Of a DNA stretch of 64,000 nucleotides, positions 1 to 7,745 are shown in pieces. The notes beneath the pieces are model-generated. The model saw only the letters and a list, made by a program, of their open reading frames with translations. It was not told where the DNA came from and did not search any database. Source of the stretch: Erythrobacter sp. BLCC-B19 (GTDB lineage: Bacteria > Pseudomonadota > Alphaproteobacteria > Sphingomonadales > Sphingomonadaceae). The translations under genes were made by a program, and so were the position numbers. The DNA lies in contig NZ_CP117516.1 in assembly GCF_028621955.1 (NCBI RefSeq), positions 890,001 through 954,000 on the forward strand, in the 5' to 3' direction. Within the stretch, counting starts at the first letter, position 1. Each line of letters begins with the position of its first letter.

Positions 1-1
1 G

Positions 2-1075
2 CTGGCATGGCTGCTGGCCGTGCCCGAAGCGGCGCTGACCCGGCAGGACAGCGCGGTGCTGTGGGGCTTCATGACGGTGGTGATGATCGGCGTCATCATC
101 GGCAACCTGCGCCTTATCGCCCTGCCGACGCTGGTGACGGCGTTGATCGCCCCGGAAGAACGCGACAAGGCCAATGGCAAGGTCGGGATGGTGTCGGGGA
201 TCGGGTTCCTGCTCACCTCGGGAATCAGCGGCTTTCTGGTGGCGTGGGACGGGATGCGCGGCACGCTGGTGCTGGCGCTGGCGGGGACGGCGCTGGCCTT
301 TGCGCATCTGCTGACACTGCGGCTCGACGAGCCCGCACCCCAGCGCGCCGCCACGGGCGAGCCGGGCCGGATCGACCTTGCCGGCACGCTCGCAGTGATC
401 GCGGCGGTGCCCGGATTGGGCGCGCTGATCGTGTTTGCGTGCCTCAATAACCTGCTTGGCGGTGTCTTCATGGCGCTTATGGACGGCTATGGCCTGTCAT
501 TGATGAGCGTGGAGGCGTGGGGCTTGCTGTGGGCCGCTGCTTCGACCGCCTTCATCGCGGCGGGCCTCATCATCGCCCGGATGGGCCTTGGCGCCAATCC
601 GCTGCGAACGCTGATGCTGGTCAATGTGGTGGTGTGGCTGGTGGCCGCGCTGTTCGCGATCCAGTCCTCGATCGTGCTGCTGGCGCTGGGGAGCACGCTG
701 TGGCTGCTGCTCAGCCCCTTTGCCGAAGCCGCCGAGCAGACCACCTTGCAGCAGGTCGTCCCCTTCGAGCGGCAGGGCCGGGTGTTCGGCTTTGCCCAGA
801 GCGTCGAGCAATCCGCCGCGCCGCTGACCGCCTTCCTGATCGGGCCGCTGACGCAATTCTGGGCGATCCCGTTCATGTCCGATGGCGCAGGCGCGGACTG
901 GATCGGCAGCTGGTTCGGCACCGGGCCGGAGCGCGGGATGGCGCTGATCTTCGTGGCGACGGGGGTGCTCGGCATGGTGCTGACCGCCGCCGCGTGGAGC
1001 TCGCCCGCCTACCGCAAGCTGTGCGCCGCACTGGCACAGGCCCAAGCCGACAGGACGCAGGCACCGCCCGCCTGA
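2..1075 (+). CDS. MFS transporter, 3' part
   Basis: The reading frame is open from the first bases of the window, so the gene begins upstream and only about the last 357 residues are seen. The visible protein is mostly hydrophobic with about eight to nine membrane segments separated by short charged loops. One is an R-rich cytoplasmic loop (EERDKANGKVGM) of the kind found between helices 2-3 and 8-9 in major facilitator superfamily permeases. It ends in a hydrophilic tail rich in A, Q and P. It is an inner-membrane transporter; the substrate cannot be told from the sequence. The call rests on topology and the loop motif, not on a named subfamily. Confidence 0.75.
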   Translation: MAWLLAVPEAALTRQDSAVLWGFMTVVMIGVIIGNLRLIALPTLVTALIAPEERDKANGKVGMVSGIGFLLTSGISGFLVAWDGMRGTLVLALAGTALAFAHLLTLRLDEPAPQRAATGEPGRIDLAGTLAVIAAVPGLGALIVFACLNNLLGGVFMALMDGYGLSLMSVEAWGLLWAAASTAFIAAGLIIARMGLGANPLRTLMLVNVVVWLVAALFAIQSSIVLLALGSTLWLLLSPFAEAAEQTTLQQVVPFERQGRVFGFAQSVEQSAAPLTAFLIGPLTQFWAIPFMSDGAGADWIGSWFGTGPERGMALIFVATGVLGMVLTAAAWSSPAYRKLCAALAQAQADRTQAPPA

Positions 1076-1300
1076 GCGCCCGATGCCCCCTGTCGCAGCG
1101 GCAGGCTCATAAAAGCAGGAGTGGTGCCTTTTTCGCGCTTTACGCCCTGTTAACTACGCGTAAGGTGCCCCGCATAACAAAGACGTCGAGTCGCGCCTCG
1201 CACCAACTCAGACCATTAAGGCTCGGATGATGTGCGGCATTGCGTGGGAACATACGCAAGCCAGCCCTTCAACCGGCAGCCCGCAAGGGGGGGAACTAGA

Positions 1301-2722
1301 ATGAAGGCTTACTTGCTGCCCAGCGCATCGGCGCTGGCGATGATTGCTGCTGCGCCCGCACTGGCACAGGACAACGAATCGAACGTCACCCAGACCGGCT
1401 CCAGCGCGATCGCCACCGTCACCCAGACCGGTGCGAGCGGCGAATCCACGATTTTGCAGGGCGGCGTAGCTGCGAATGCGAAGTTGACGCAGGACGGCAC
1501 CGACAACATCTCGACCATCAACCAGGGTGGCAACACGAATAAGGCCACAGTCGACCAGTCGGGCAACGACAACGAAAGCACGGTCAATCAGGACGACGGC
1601 ACCGGCAGTTCGGACGACAACAACACCGCGAATGTCACCCAGAGCGGCAGCGACAACATCTCGGTCGTCACGCAGACCAATGACTTTTCGACCGCCACCG
1701 TGATTCAAGAGAATGTCAGCAACGACTCCGACGTATTGCAGTCGGGCGATCTTGATGTCGCGTCGGTGACTCAGGACGGGTCTGACAACGAATCCGACGT
1801 CGACCAGGCCGGCAACCTCAACACCGCAACAATCGCGCAGGGCGGGGACGGCAACACCTCCGATCTCACCCAGACGAGCGGCCTCAACACAGCCATCATC
1901 CGCCAGCCCGGCAGTGACAACACCGCCACCGCGCTCCAGGCAGGGGTCGGTGCCAACACCCTGAACGTGCTGCAGGACGGTGACGGCAACACCGCCAGCG
2001 TCACCCAGTTCGGCGCGGGCAACGAGGCTGGCTCGATTGCCAATGCCGGGGTGATCCAGAGCGGCGACGATGGCACCGCGACGGTCGTTCAGGACGGCGG
2101 GCTGCAATCGGCCTTCATCGAACAGAAGGGCGGCAGCCTCAACATCGCCGGGATCAATCAGGGCGGGGCCGTGAGCACCGATCATACGGCGGAAATCCGT
2201 CAGGACGGCAGCAGCAACAGCTCGGATGTGGTGCAGCGCGGGTTCAACCAGCGCGCGATCATCAGCCAGATCGGCGACGACAATGCCGCATCGGGCACCT
2301 TCGTCTACGGCGCGCAGATCATCCAGGGCGATGCTTCGGGACGTGACAATGACGCCACCATCACCCAGCTTTCGGACGGCAACCGCGCACTGACCAACCA
2401 GCAGGGCGAGAGCCTGTCGGCCACCGTCACGCAGGGCGGCAATGGCGGCAACACCAGCACCGTGCTCCAGTCGGGCACCGGCGGCGCTGTGCTGCTCAAT
2501 GCCGACGTGCTCCAGAACGGCGCTGACAACACCTCGCTGGTCGATCAGGGCGGCACCAGCCAGACCGCCAACGTCGATCAGCTGGGTGAGGACAACCTGT
2601 CGAACATCGTGCAGACCGGGAGCGGCAACACCGCATCGGTGACGCAGAATTCGGACGGCAACCAGTCCTTCATCACGCAGGGCGGCACGGGCCACACCGC
2701 CACAGTAACGCAGGGTTCGTAA
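1301..2722 (+). CDS. Secreted curlin-repeat (CsgA/CsgB-like) fibre protein
   Basis: The product is 473 residues. It starts with a clear signal peptide (MKAYLLPSASALAMIAAAPALA, cut after residue 22). The rest is about 38 units of roughly 11 residues of the form hxhxQxGxxNxx, such as NVTQTG, TINQGGNTNKA and SVTQDGSDNES. This spacing of Q, G and N is that of the curlin repeat, which folds into stacked beta strands in curli amyloid. E. coli CsgA has five long repeats, so this protein would form a much longer solenoid. An upstream ATG at 1232 is in frame, but the signal peptide and the purine-rich site AAGGGGGGGAA fix the start at 1301. No csgEFG secretion genes are nearby. Composition is strongly acidic (D, N, S, T). 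The role in biofilm or surface fibres is inferred from the family. Confidence 0.85.
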   Translation: MKAYLLPSASALAMIAAAPALAQDNESNVTQTGSSAIATVTQTGASGESTILQGGVAANAKLTQDGTDNISTINQGGNTNKATVDQSGNDNESTVNQDDGTGSSDDNNTANVTQSGSDNISVVTQTNDFSTATVIQENVSNDSDVLQSGDLDVASVTQDGSDNESDVDQAGNLNTATIAQGGDGNTSDLTQTSGLNTAIIRQPGSDNTATALQAGVGANTLNVLQDGDGNTASVTQFGAGNEAGSIANAGVIQSGDDGTATVVQDGGLQSAFIEQKGGSLNIAGINQGGAVSTDHTAEIRQDGSSNSSDVVQRGFNQRAIISQIGDDNAASGTFVYGAQIIQGDASGRDNDATITQLSDGNRALTNQQGESLSATVTQGGNGGNTSTVLQSGTGGAVLLNADVLQNGADNTSLVDQGGTSQTANVDQLGEDNLSNIVQTGSGNTASVTQNSDGNQSFITQGGTGHTATVTQGS

Positions 2723-2790
2723 CCGACGCCTGCATTCAGCCCTGCCGCTGCCCCAGCGCGGCGGCACGGGCTGATCGCGGGCAGTCGAGC

Positions 2791-2829
2791 AAAAAAGAGG
2801 GTGTGCGCAGCCCGGCTGCGCACACCCTC
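2791..2829 (-). terminator. Rho-independent terminator
   Basis: A perfect 15-bp stem (2797-2811 with 2815-2829) closes a 3-base loop. On the minus strand it is followed by six T (the A-run at 2791-2796). It lies 67 bases past the stop of the minus-strand secreted protein gene and terminates it. On the plus strand the hairpin lacks a T-run but may also limit read-through from the curlin gene. Confidence 0.9.
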
Positions 2830-2895
2830 AGTGCTATCTCCAGCGCCGGGTCGCAATGACGCAGGAGACCGTTGAGCCTGTGACGGGGGCCGCGG

Positions 2896-3663
2896 TCAGC
2901 AGCCCTTCTTTTTCTTCTTCTTGCCGAGCCCGCCGAGCATTCCGCCGATCGCCGCGCCCGTATCGCCGCCCACCGCGCCGCCGATGGTGGCACCGGTGGC
3001 AGAGGCACTGTCGGTGGTGCATTGCGCGGCCTGCTGGGCAGCGGGCTGATCGCCGGAAGATGCCGCTGCATTGCTCGCCTGCGCGCCGCCCTTGGGGCCG
3101 AAGATCGCCATGATGCCGGGCGTGTTCTCGTATTCAGGCCCCTGGGTCGCGCCGCGCCCTTCGGGAGCGAAGATGATGTTCACGTCCGAAATCGCCTCGT
3201 CCTCGGCCTCGGCGCGGGTCAGGGTCGTCGATTTCGAGGTGCACCACAGGCCCCATTCGTCGACTTCGTCCGCGCCGCAAGCGCTGCCCTTCTTCAGGCG
3301 CGAGGCGGGCGACTTGCCCTGATGGTAGGACACGCAAGTGGTGCGTTCTGTGTCGCTGGTGTGATAGCCGACCGGGCAGCGATCATATTCGTCCGCCTTG
3401 GCAAGGGCACCGAAGGTCGGGTCCTTGTAGGCCGGTCCGCTCGAACCGCTGGACGAAGGCGAAGCCTCGTCGTCTGAGCTTTCCTTAGGATAGCAATAGA
3501 ATATCGTGTCCGACCCGCGCCGGGATTTGAAATGCGTCTTCGGGCAACCCGCGCGCGGAACGGGAAACTTTGCCTCAGCCCCCTGCGCCATGGCAGGGCT
3601 GGCAAAGGGAATGGCGGCAAACGCCATGGCCGCACCGGCGGCGAGCGTGGTGATCATCTTCAT
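2896..3663 (-). CDS. Secreted Cys-rich protein with C-terminal glycine zipper
   Basis: A 255-residue protein of unknown function. It has a signal peptide (residues 1-26, ending SPAMA) and about seven cysteines spread through the mature part, in pieces such as GCPKTHFK, FYCYPKES, CPVGYHTSD, TTCVSYH and LWCTSKS. The tail is GATIGGAVGGDTGAAIGG followed by six K and GC. The G-xxx-G pattern is that of a glycine zipper, known from outer-membrane and pore-type proteins. The ATG at 3663 has a good site (AGGAG, 8 bases before); the open frame upstream of it is not used. It shares CPxG...C and WC[ST][ST]K motifs with the next gene upstream, so the two look like distant paralogs. It probably acts in the periplasm or envelope. 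Confidence 0.65.
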   Translation of the reverse strand: MKMITTLAAGAAMAFAAIPFASPAMAQGAEAKFPVPRAGCPKTHFKSRRGSDTIFYCYPKESSDDEASPSSSGSSGPAYKDPTFGALAKADEYDRCPVGYHTSDTERTTCVSYHQGKSPASRLKKGSACGADEVDEWGLWCTSKSTTLTRAEAEDEAISDVNIIFAPEGRGATQGPEYENTPGIMAIFGPKGGAQASNAAASSGDQPAAQQAAQCTTDSASATGATIGGAVGGDTGAAIGGMLGGLGKKKKKKGC

Positions 3664-3709
3664 GGTGTGAAGCTCCTGAAAGATCGCGGATAATCGGGCC
3701 GGCGGCCGA

Positions 3710-4015
3710 TCAGGGCTTCTTGGTCGAACACCACACGCGGTAGACCTCGTAATAGCCCTCCACGCAGGTTTCCTTTTCCTTCTTGGCGTAGATCTTGGGC
3801 GCGAGGCTGCCCTGCGGGAAGCACATCGAGGTGTCGGTCTCGTTGTTCTTCGTGCTGCTCCACCCGCTCGGGCAGCCATAGGTCTTGTTGGTCTTGGCCA
3901 CGCCTTCGCGGTTCTGGCCCTGCGCATTGGCAGGCGCGGTGAGGCTCGACAGGGCGAGCGCGGACAACAGGCTGAGGTGCAGGCCGCCAAGGCCAAGGGC
4001 AAGACGCAGCTTCAT
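3710..4015 (-). CDS. Small secreted Cys-containing protein
   Basis: A 101-residue protein with a signal peptide (residues 1-31, ending APANA) and a compact mature part of about 70 residues with four cysteines: YGCPSGWSS, SMCFPQG, ETCVEGYY and VWCSTKKP. The four cysteines suggest two disulphides in the periplasm. Start chosen at 4015, with GGAGA eight bases upstream, over the longer frame at 4033. It lies 46 bases upstream of the paralogous glycine-zipper gene in the same direction and is probably co-transcribed with it. It is divergent from the sensor kinase across a region with tandem inverted repeats. Function unknown. Confidence 0.65.
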   Translation of the reverse strand: MKLRLALGLGGLHLSLLSALALSSLTAPANAQGQNREGVAKTNKTYGCPSGWSSTKNNETDTSMCFPQGSLAPKIYAKKEKETCVEGYYEVYRVWCSTKKP

Positions 4016-4106
4016 GTGAGATTCTCCGATCATGGGGCCGCCCCCATCCCCCCTTGGGTGGGTCAGGCCGATGCCGCGGAGCTAGGCCGCCGAGGGCCGG
4101 GCCGAT

Positions 4107-4138
4107 ATGCCATGTGGCATGATGCCATATCGTGGCAT
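4107..4138. promoter_or_regulatory. Two tandem inverted repeats (ATGCCA/TGGCAT)
   Basis: Bases 4107-4120 read ATGCCA-TG-TGGCAT and bases 4121-4139 read GATGCCA-TATCG-TGGCATC. Both are perfect inverted repeats sharing the same half-site. They sit in the divergent region between the secreted Cys protein (minus, start 4015) and the sensor kinase (plus). The same half-site recurs as a perfect palindrome between kinase and regulator genes. This is the arrangement expected of a NarL/LuxR-type operator. Binding itself is an inference. Confidence 0.55.
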
Positions 4139-4208
4139 CCGCTGGCCGTTGCATCCGCCAAGCAGGGTGTTAACGACGCAACTCGACATATTCGCGAGGG
4201 GGCGGGGG

Positions 4209-6095
4209 TTGCTGGGGAATCTGAACTGGCGCCAGCTGGGCAAGCTGGTGGCGATGATCTGTCTGGTGCAGGCGGTGTACTGGCTGGGGATCGAAGGGCC
4301 GCTGTTCCACGCCGATCCGGGCGAAGCGCCGCCGCCGGTCGAACAGCTGGGCACCCGCATCGCAAGGCTGGACAGCCCGACCCTCGATGCCCCCTACACC
4401 GCGCGGTTCGCCGAAGCCGAACTCCCCTTCACCCATTGCTGCGACACCGCGATGTTCGCCGCCGAGATCACCATCCGTCTCGACGACGTGCCGCCTGCGG
4501 GGCTCGGCATCATCTCGACCCTTCAGGTCGACAATTACCGGCTCTATGTGAACGACAGCCTGCTGGTGGGAGAGGGCAGCCTGACGCCCGGCGCGGGGAC
4601 GTTCCACGGGCAGAAGACCTTCCTCACCCGCATCCCCGCCGGAATGCTCACGGCGGGCGAGAACCGGCTGACCTACATCACCCTGCGCGATGGCTTTCCC
4701 TATACCGACATCTACCCGCCGCTGATCGGCGAATATGACGCGATGCGCGCCTTTGCCTCGCCGCGCTTGTGGGTGCTCAACGATTTCCCCCGCTATGCCG
4801 CGATGCTGCTGGGGCTGCTGGGCCTCTTGGCGACGGTGATGGTGTTCCGCTCCGACGACTGGCGCTTTGCCGCCTGGCTCAGTGTGCTGAGCGGCGCGAT
4901 CGTGGCCAATTACCTCTATGGCATCGAACTTGATCCACCCTTCGGGGGGTGGGGCCGGATGGTGGCCTTCTTCGCGATCAACATGTTCATTCCCGTCGCG
5001 CTGCTCGGCTTCATCGACGCCTGGACAGGCCGCCCCTTGCGCTGGCTGATGCCCGCCGCGCTTGCCGTCTATGGCGCGGCGCTCGCCTATGTCGTGTGGC
5101 GCCTGCTGGCGACGGCCATGCCCGAGGCCTTCGATACGCCGACGATGGTGTGGTCGTGGATGCTCGCCGCCTTCAGCCTTGCCACGCTCGCCCGGCTGCT
5201 CTGGCATTTCGCGCGGGAGAGCGAAGACCGCCTGCTCGAAAGCGCGCTGATGAGCGTGCTGGTGGCAGCCGGGCTGTTCGATGCAGCCGAGGACTGGTTC
5301 CCGGATGCGGGCTTTTCGGAGCAGAACCTGCTCACCGCCGCGCCCTTCCTGATGCTGGCGATGGTGGCCGCCTTCCTCGCCCGCAATTTCCGCCTGTTCC
5401 AATCGCAGGCGGCGCTGAGCACGATGTTGCAAGCGAGGGTTGCCGAGCGCGAGGCGGAGCTGGCCGTGGCCTATGCGCGCGAGCAGGAGCTGGTGCGCCA
5501 ACAGGCCCATGATGCCGAGCGGCGGCGGATCATGCAGGACATTCACGACGGGCTCGGCAGCCAGCTGATGTCGATGATGCTCGCCGCGCGGCTGGGCGAG
5601 GCGGAGCCGGCCACGGTCGCTGAAGGGCTGCAGGCGGTGATCGACGAGATGCGGCTGATGGTGGATTCGATGGATTCGGTCGGCGAATCGCTCGAAGCCG
5701 CGCTCGGCACCTTCCGCGCGCGGATGCAGCCGCGGGTGACGGCGGCGGGGATCGCCTTCGACTGGCGGCAGGACGACGGCCTGACGTTGCCCGATTACGG
5801 CCCGCGCGATGTGCTCCAGCTGTTCCGCATCATGCAGGAAGCGGTCACCAATGCGCTCAAGCACGCAGGCGCGAAGACCCTCACCATCACCCTGACGCGC
5901 GATAGCGACGGAGCAATCGCCTTGCACATCGCCGACGACGGCGCGGGGACGGCGCAAAGCGGCGCGGGGCGCGGCCTTGGCAATATGGCGCGCCGGGCCG
6001 AAGCGATCGGCGCAGGCTTTGCGGTGATGTCCGAGCCGGGCAAGGGCACGCGCGTCAGCCTGCGTCTCTCGCCACCCGAGGCCATTGCCGCATGA
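4209..6095 (+). CDS. 7TM sensor histidine kinase (HisKA_3)
   Basis: About 628 residues. Order: one N-terminal membrane helix; a periplasmic beta-type domain of about 170 residues resembling the 7TMR-DISM extracellular fold; seven closely spaced helices; a coiled coil; a HisKA_3 H-box (RRRIMQDIHDGLGSQ, phosphoacceptor His446); then an HATPase with N-box QEAVTNALKHA and G-boxes ADDGAGT and GRGLGNMARR. It should phosphorylate the response regulator encoded next. The start is uncertain: an ATG at 4107 lies inside an inverted repeat and is unlikely, a GTG at 4167 has no spaced site, and TTG at 4209 follows GAGGGGGCGGGGG. The ligand is unknown; the periplasmic domain contains a CC pair (FTHCCDT). 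Confidence 0.85.
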   Translation: MLGNLNWRQLGKLVAMICLVQAVYWLGIEGPLFHADPGEAPPPVEQLGTRIARLDSPTLDAPYTARFAEAELPFTHCCDTAMFAAEITIRLDDVPPAGLGIISTLQVDNYRLYVNDSLLVGEGSLTPGAGTFHGQKTFLTRIPAGMLTAGENRLTYITLRDGFPYTDIYPPLIGEYDAMRAFASPRLWVLNDFPRYAAMLLGLLGLLATVMVFRSDDWRFAAWLSVLSGAIVANYLYGIELDPPFGGWGRMVAFFAINMFIPVALLGFIDAWTGRPLRWLMPAALAVYGAALAYVVWRLLATAMPEAFDTPTMVWSWMLAAFSLATLARLLWHFARESEDRLLESALMSVLVAAGLFDAAEDWFPDAGFSEQNLLTAAPFLMLAMVAAFLARNFRLFQSQAALSTMLQARVAEREAELAVAYAREQELVRQQAHDAERRRIMQDIHDGLGSQLMSMMLAARLGEAEPATVAEGLQAVIDEMRLMVDSMDSVGESLEAALGTFRARMQPRVTAAGIAFDWRQDDGLTLPDYGPRDVLQLFRIMQEAVTNALKHAGAKTLTITLTRDSDGAIALHIADDGAGTAQSGAGRGLGNMARRAEAIGAGFAVMSEPGKGTRVSLRLSPPEAIAA

Positions 6096-6102
6096 GCGCG
6101 CC

Positions 6103-6117
6103 TGCCATGTCATGGCA
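6103..6117. promoter_or_regulatory. Perfect palindrome TGCCATG-T-CATGGCA
   Basis: A 7+1+7 perfect inverted repeat eight bases after the kinase stop and 35 bases before the regulator ATG. It has the same TGCCA/TGGCA half-sites as the two repeats upstream of the kinase. It may be an operator giving the regulator gene its own control, or an mRNA element. Its repetition at both ends of the kinase gene is what makes it notable. Confidence 0.5.
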
Positions 6118-6152
6118 TGGCGCTGCCCGTGCGGGAGTGTTAGCCCCTCCCC

Positions 6153-6833
6153 ATGTCACACCCTGCTGAACCTGCTGCCCCCACCGTCCGGCTCCCGCGC
6201 ATCGCGATCATCGAGGACGATCCGATGGTGCGGCAATATTTCGTCCGCATCCTGTCGGACAATCAGGGCTTCGACATTGTCGGCATCGCCCCTGACCTCG
6301 CCACCGGCCGCGCGCTGATCCCGCTCAAGCCCGATCTGTTCCTGATGGATATCGGCCTGCCCGACGGCAGCGGCTATGATCTGGTGCCCGAGATCAAGGC
6401 CGGATCGGCGGCCAAGGCGCTGATCATCAGCGCCTTCGGAGATCGCGACACGGTGGTGCGCGCGCTTGCGGCGGGGGCGGATGGCTATCTGCTCAAGGAC
6501 AGCACCCCGGCGCAGGTGCTCGATGGCATCGCGATCACGCTCGATGGCGGCGCGCCGGTCAGCCCGGCAGCAGCGGTCTATCTGATCGAGCTGCTGCGCG
6601 AGGGGCCGCGGCCCACGCCAGCCGCGCCGCTCGCCGAGGACACCCGCCTGACCCCGCGCGAGATCGATCTGTTGCAGGCCTTCGCCGCCGGGCACAGTTA
6701 CAAGGAGGCGGCGCGCATCCTCGGCATATCGCCGCACACGGTCGGCAATCACGTCAAGTCGATCTACCGCAAGCTCGAAGTCTCCTCGCGCAGCGAGGCG
6801 CTGCGGGCCGCGGGGATGAAGCCCGGGCGTTAA
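6153..6833 (+). CDS. NarL/LuxR-type response regulator
   Basis: 226 residues. An N-terminal receiver domain has acidic pair EDD near residue 23, phosphoacceptor Asp66 in LFLMDIGLPDGSG, the conserved S/T in LIISAFG and K in YLLKDS. It is followed by a C-terminal LuxR helix-turn-helix (LTPREIDLLQAFAAGHS...HTVGNHVKSIYRKL). It is the partner of the HisKA_3 kinase 57 bases upstream and is predicted to bind the inverted repeats around that gene. Its stop overlaps the convergent motB stop by three bases (TTAA). Confidence 0.92.
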   Translation: MSHPAEPAAPTVRLPRIAIIEDDPMVRQYFVRILSDNQGFDIVGIAPDLATGRALIPLKPDLFLMDIGLPDGSGYDLVPEIKAGSAAKALIISAFGDRDTVVRALAAGADGYLLKDSTPAQVLDGIAITLDGGAPVSPAAAVYLIELLREGPRPTPAAPLAEDTRLTPREIDLLQAFAAGHSYKEAARILGISPHTVGNHVKSIYRKLEVSSRSEALRAAGMKPGR

Positions 6834-7744
6834 CGCTTGGCTGCGGGCGCAGGCGACGCCGCGGCCACCGGGCCGGCCGAGGCCGCACCGCGCCCCTCCA
6901 GCAGCAGCATCGAGATGCGCCGGTTGCGCGGATCGGCGGGATCCTCTGCCACCAGCGGCTCGGTATCGGCGACGCCCTCGATCCGGGCAAAGCGCTTCTG
7001 CGCCACGCCGCCCAGCACCAGCGCCTGCCGCGTCGCCTCGGCCCGCCCGGTGGAGAGCGACCAGTTGTTCGCGCTCACCCCGCCGCGCCACGGCAGCGAA
7101 TCGGTGTGGCCGCGCAGAATCAGCGGGGCGCTTTCGTCCTTCAGCGTCTCGGCCATCACCTCCAGCAACCCGCGCGCTTCCTTGGTGAGGATCGTCGTGC
7201 CCAGTTCGAACATCGAGAAATCGGCATTGTCCATCAGGTCGATGCGGATGCCCTCGGGCGCGCGCATCACCCTGACCTGCCGCGCCAGATGCCGCAGCTG
7301 GCGGCGCTGGACGAGCTTCTGCTCGATCTTGTCCTGCAGCTCCTTGAGCTTCTTCGATTCCATTTCCCCGCGCCCGCCCGCCTCCGAAGGCCCGCCAGTG
7401 ACGCCGCGGGGAATGGTGATCGAACGCGTGCCGGTCTGGCCCTGCTGGTTGGGGTAATTGTCGGGATCGGTCAGCGAAGATCCGCCCAACAGGCCGTTCG
7501 ACCCGGCGCTGTTCTGGCGCAGCTTGACCAGCGTGGGGGTGAAGTAATCCGCGATCCCCTTGCGCTGCTTTTCCTCGGTCGCCCCGAGCAGCCACAGCAG
7601 CAGGAAGAACGCCATCATCGCGGTGACGAAATCGGCATAGGCGACCTTCCACGCCCCGCCATGGTGGCCGCCTTCGACCACCGTGATCTTCTTGACGATG
7701 ATCGGCGCGGGGATGGCGAGCTTCTTGGGATCGGCCTCGGCCAC
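6830..7744 (-). CDS. motB: Flagellar stator protein MotB
   Basis: 304 residues. A cytoplasmic N-terminus with GGAWKVAYADF leads into one membrane helix (about residues 39-55) carrying the proton-accepting Asp38 of the MotB family. A plug/linker follows, then an OmpA-like peptidoglycan-binding domain (LILRGHTDSLPW, WSLSTGRAEATRQ, DPRNRRISMLL). It anchors the stator to the cell wall and conducts ions with MotA. It begins with GTG just after the motA stop and is the last gene of the flgB operon. The A/P-rich tail is not conserved in the family. Confidence 0.93.
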   Translation of the reverse strand: MAEADPKKLAIPAPIIVKKITVVEGGHHGGAWKVAYADFVTAMMAFFLLLWLLGATEEKQRKGIADYFTPTLVKLRQNSAGSNGLLGGSSLTDPDNYPNQQGQTGTRSITIPRGVTGGPSEAGGRGEMESKKLKELQDKIEQKLVQRRQLRHLARQVRVMRAPEGIRIDLMDNADFSMFELGTTILTKEARGLLEVMAETLKDESAPLILRGHTDSLPWRGGVSANNWSLSTGRAEATRQALVLGGVAQKRFARIEGVADTEPLVAEDPADPRNRRISMLLLEGRGAASAGPVAAASPAPAAKR

Positions 7745-7745
7745 C

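Noticed and set aside
1370..2719. Regularly spaced DNA repeats that might suggest a CRISPR array or minisatellite
   Set aside because: Repeats are degenerate at DNA level and keep a 33-base codon period encoding the curlin repeat; no constant repeat with unique spacers.
1208..2767. 519-codon repetitive open frame antisense to the curlin gene
   Set aside because: Its repeats mirror the curlin repeats. It has no signal peptide or ribosome site, while the plus frame has both.
4107..4208. N-terminal extension of the sensor kinase from ATG 4107
   Set aside because: The ATG lies inside an inverted repeat, has no ribosome site, and the added residues are not membrane or kinase sequence.
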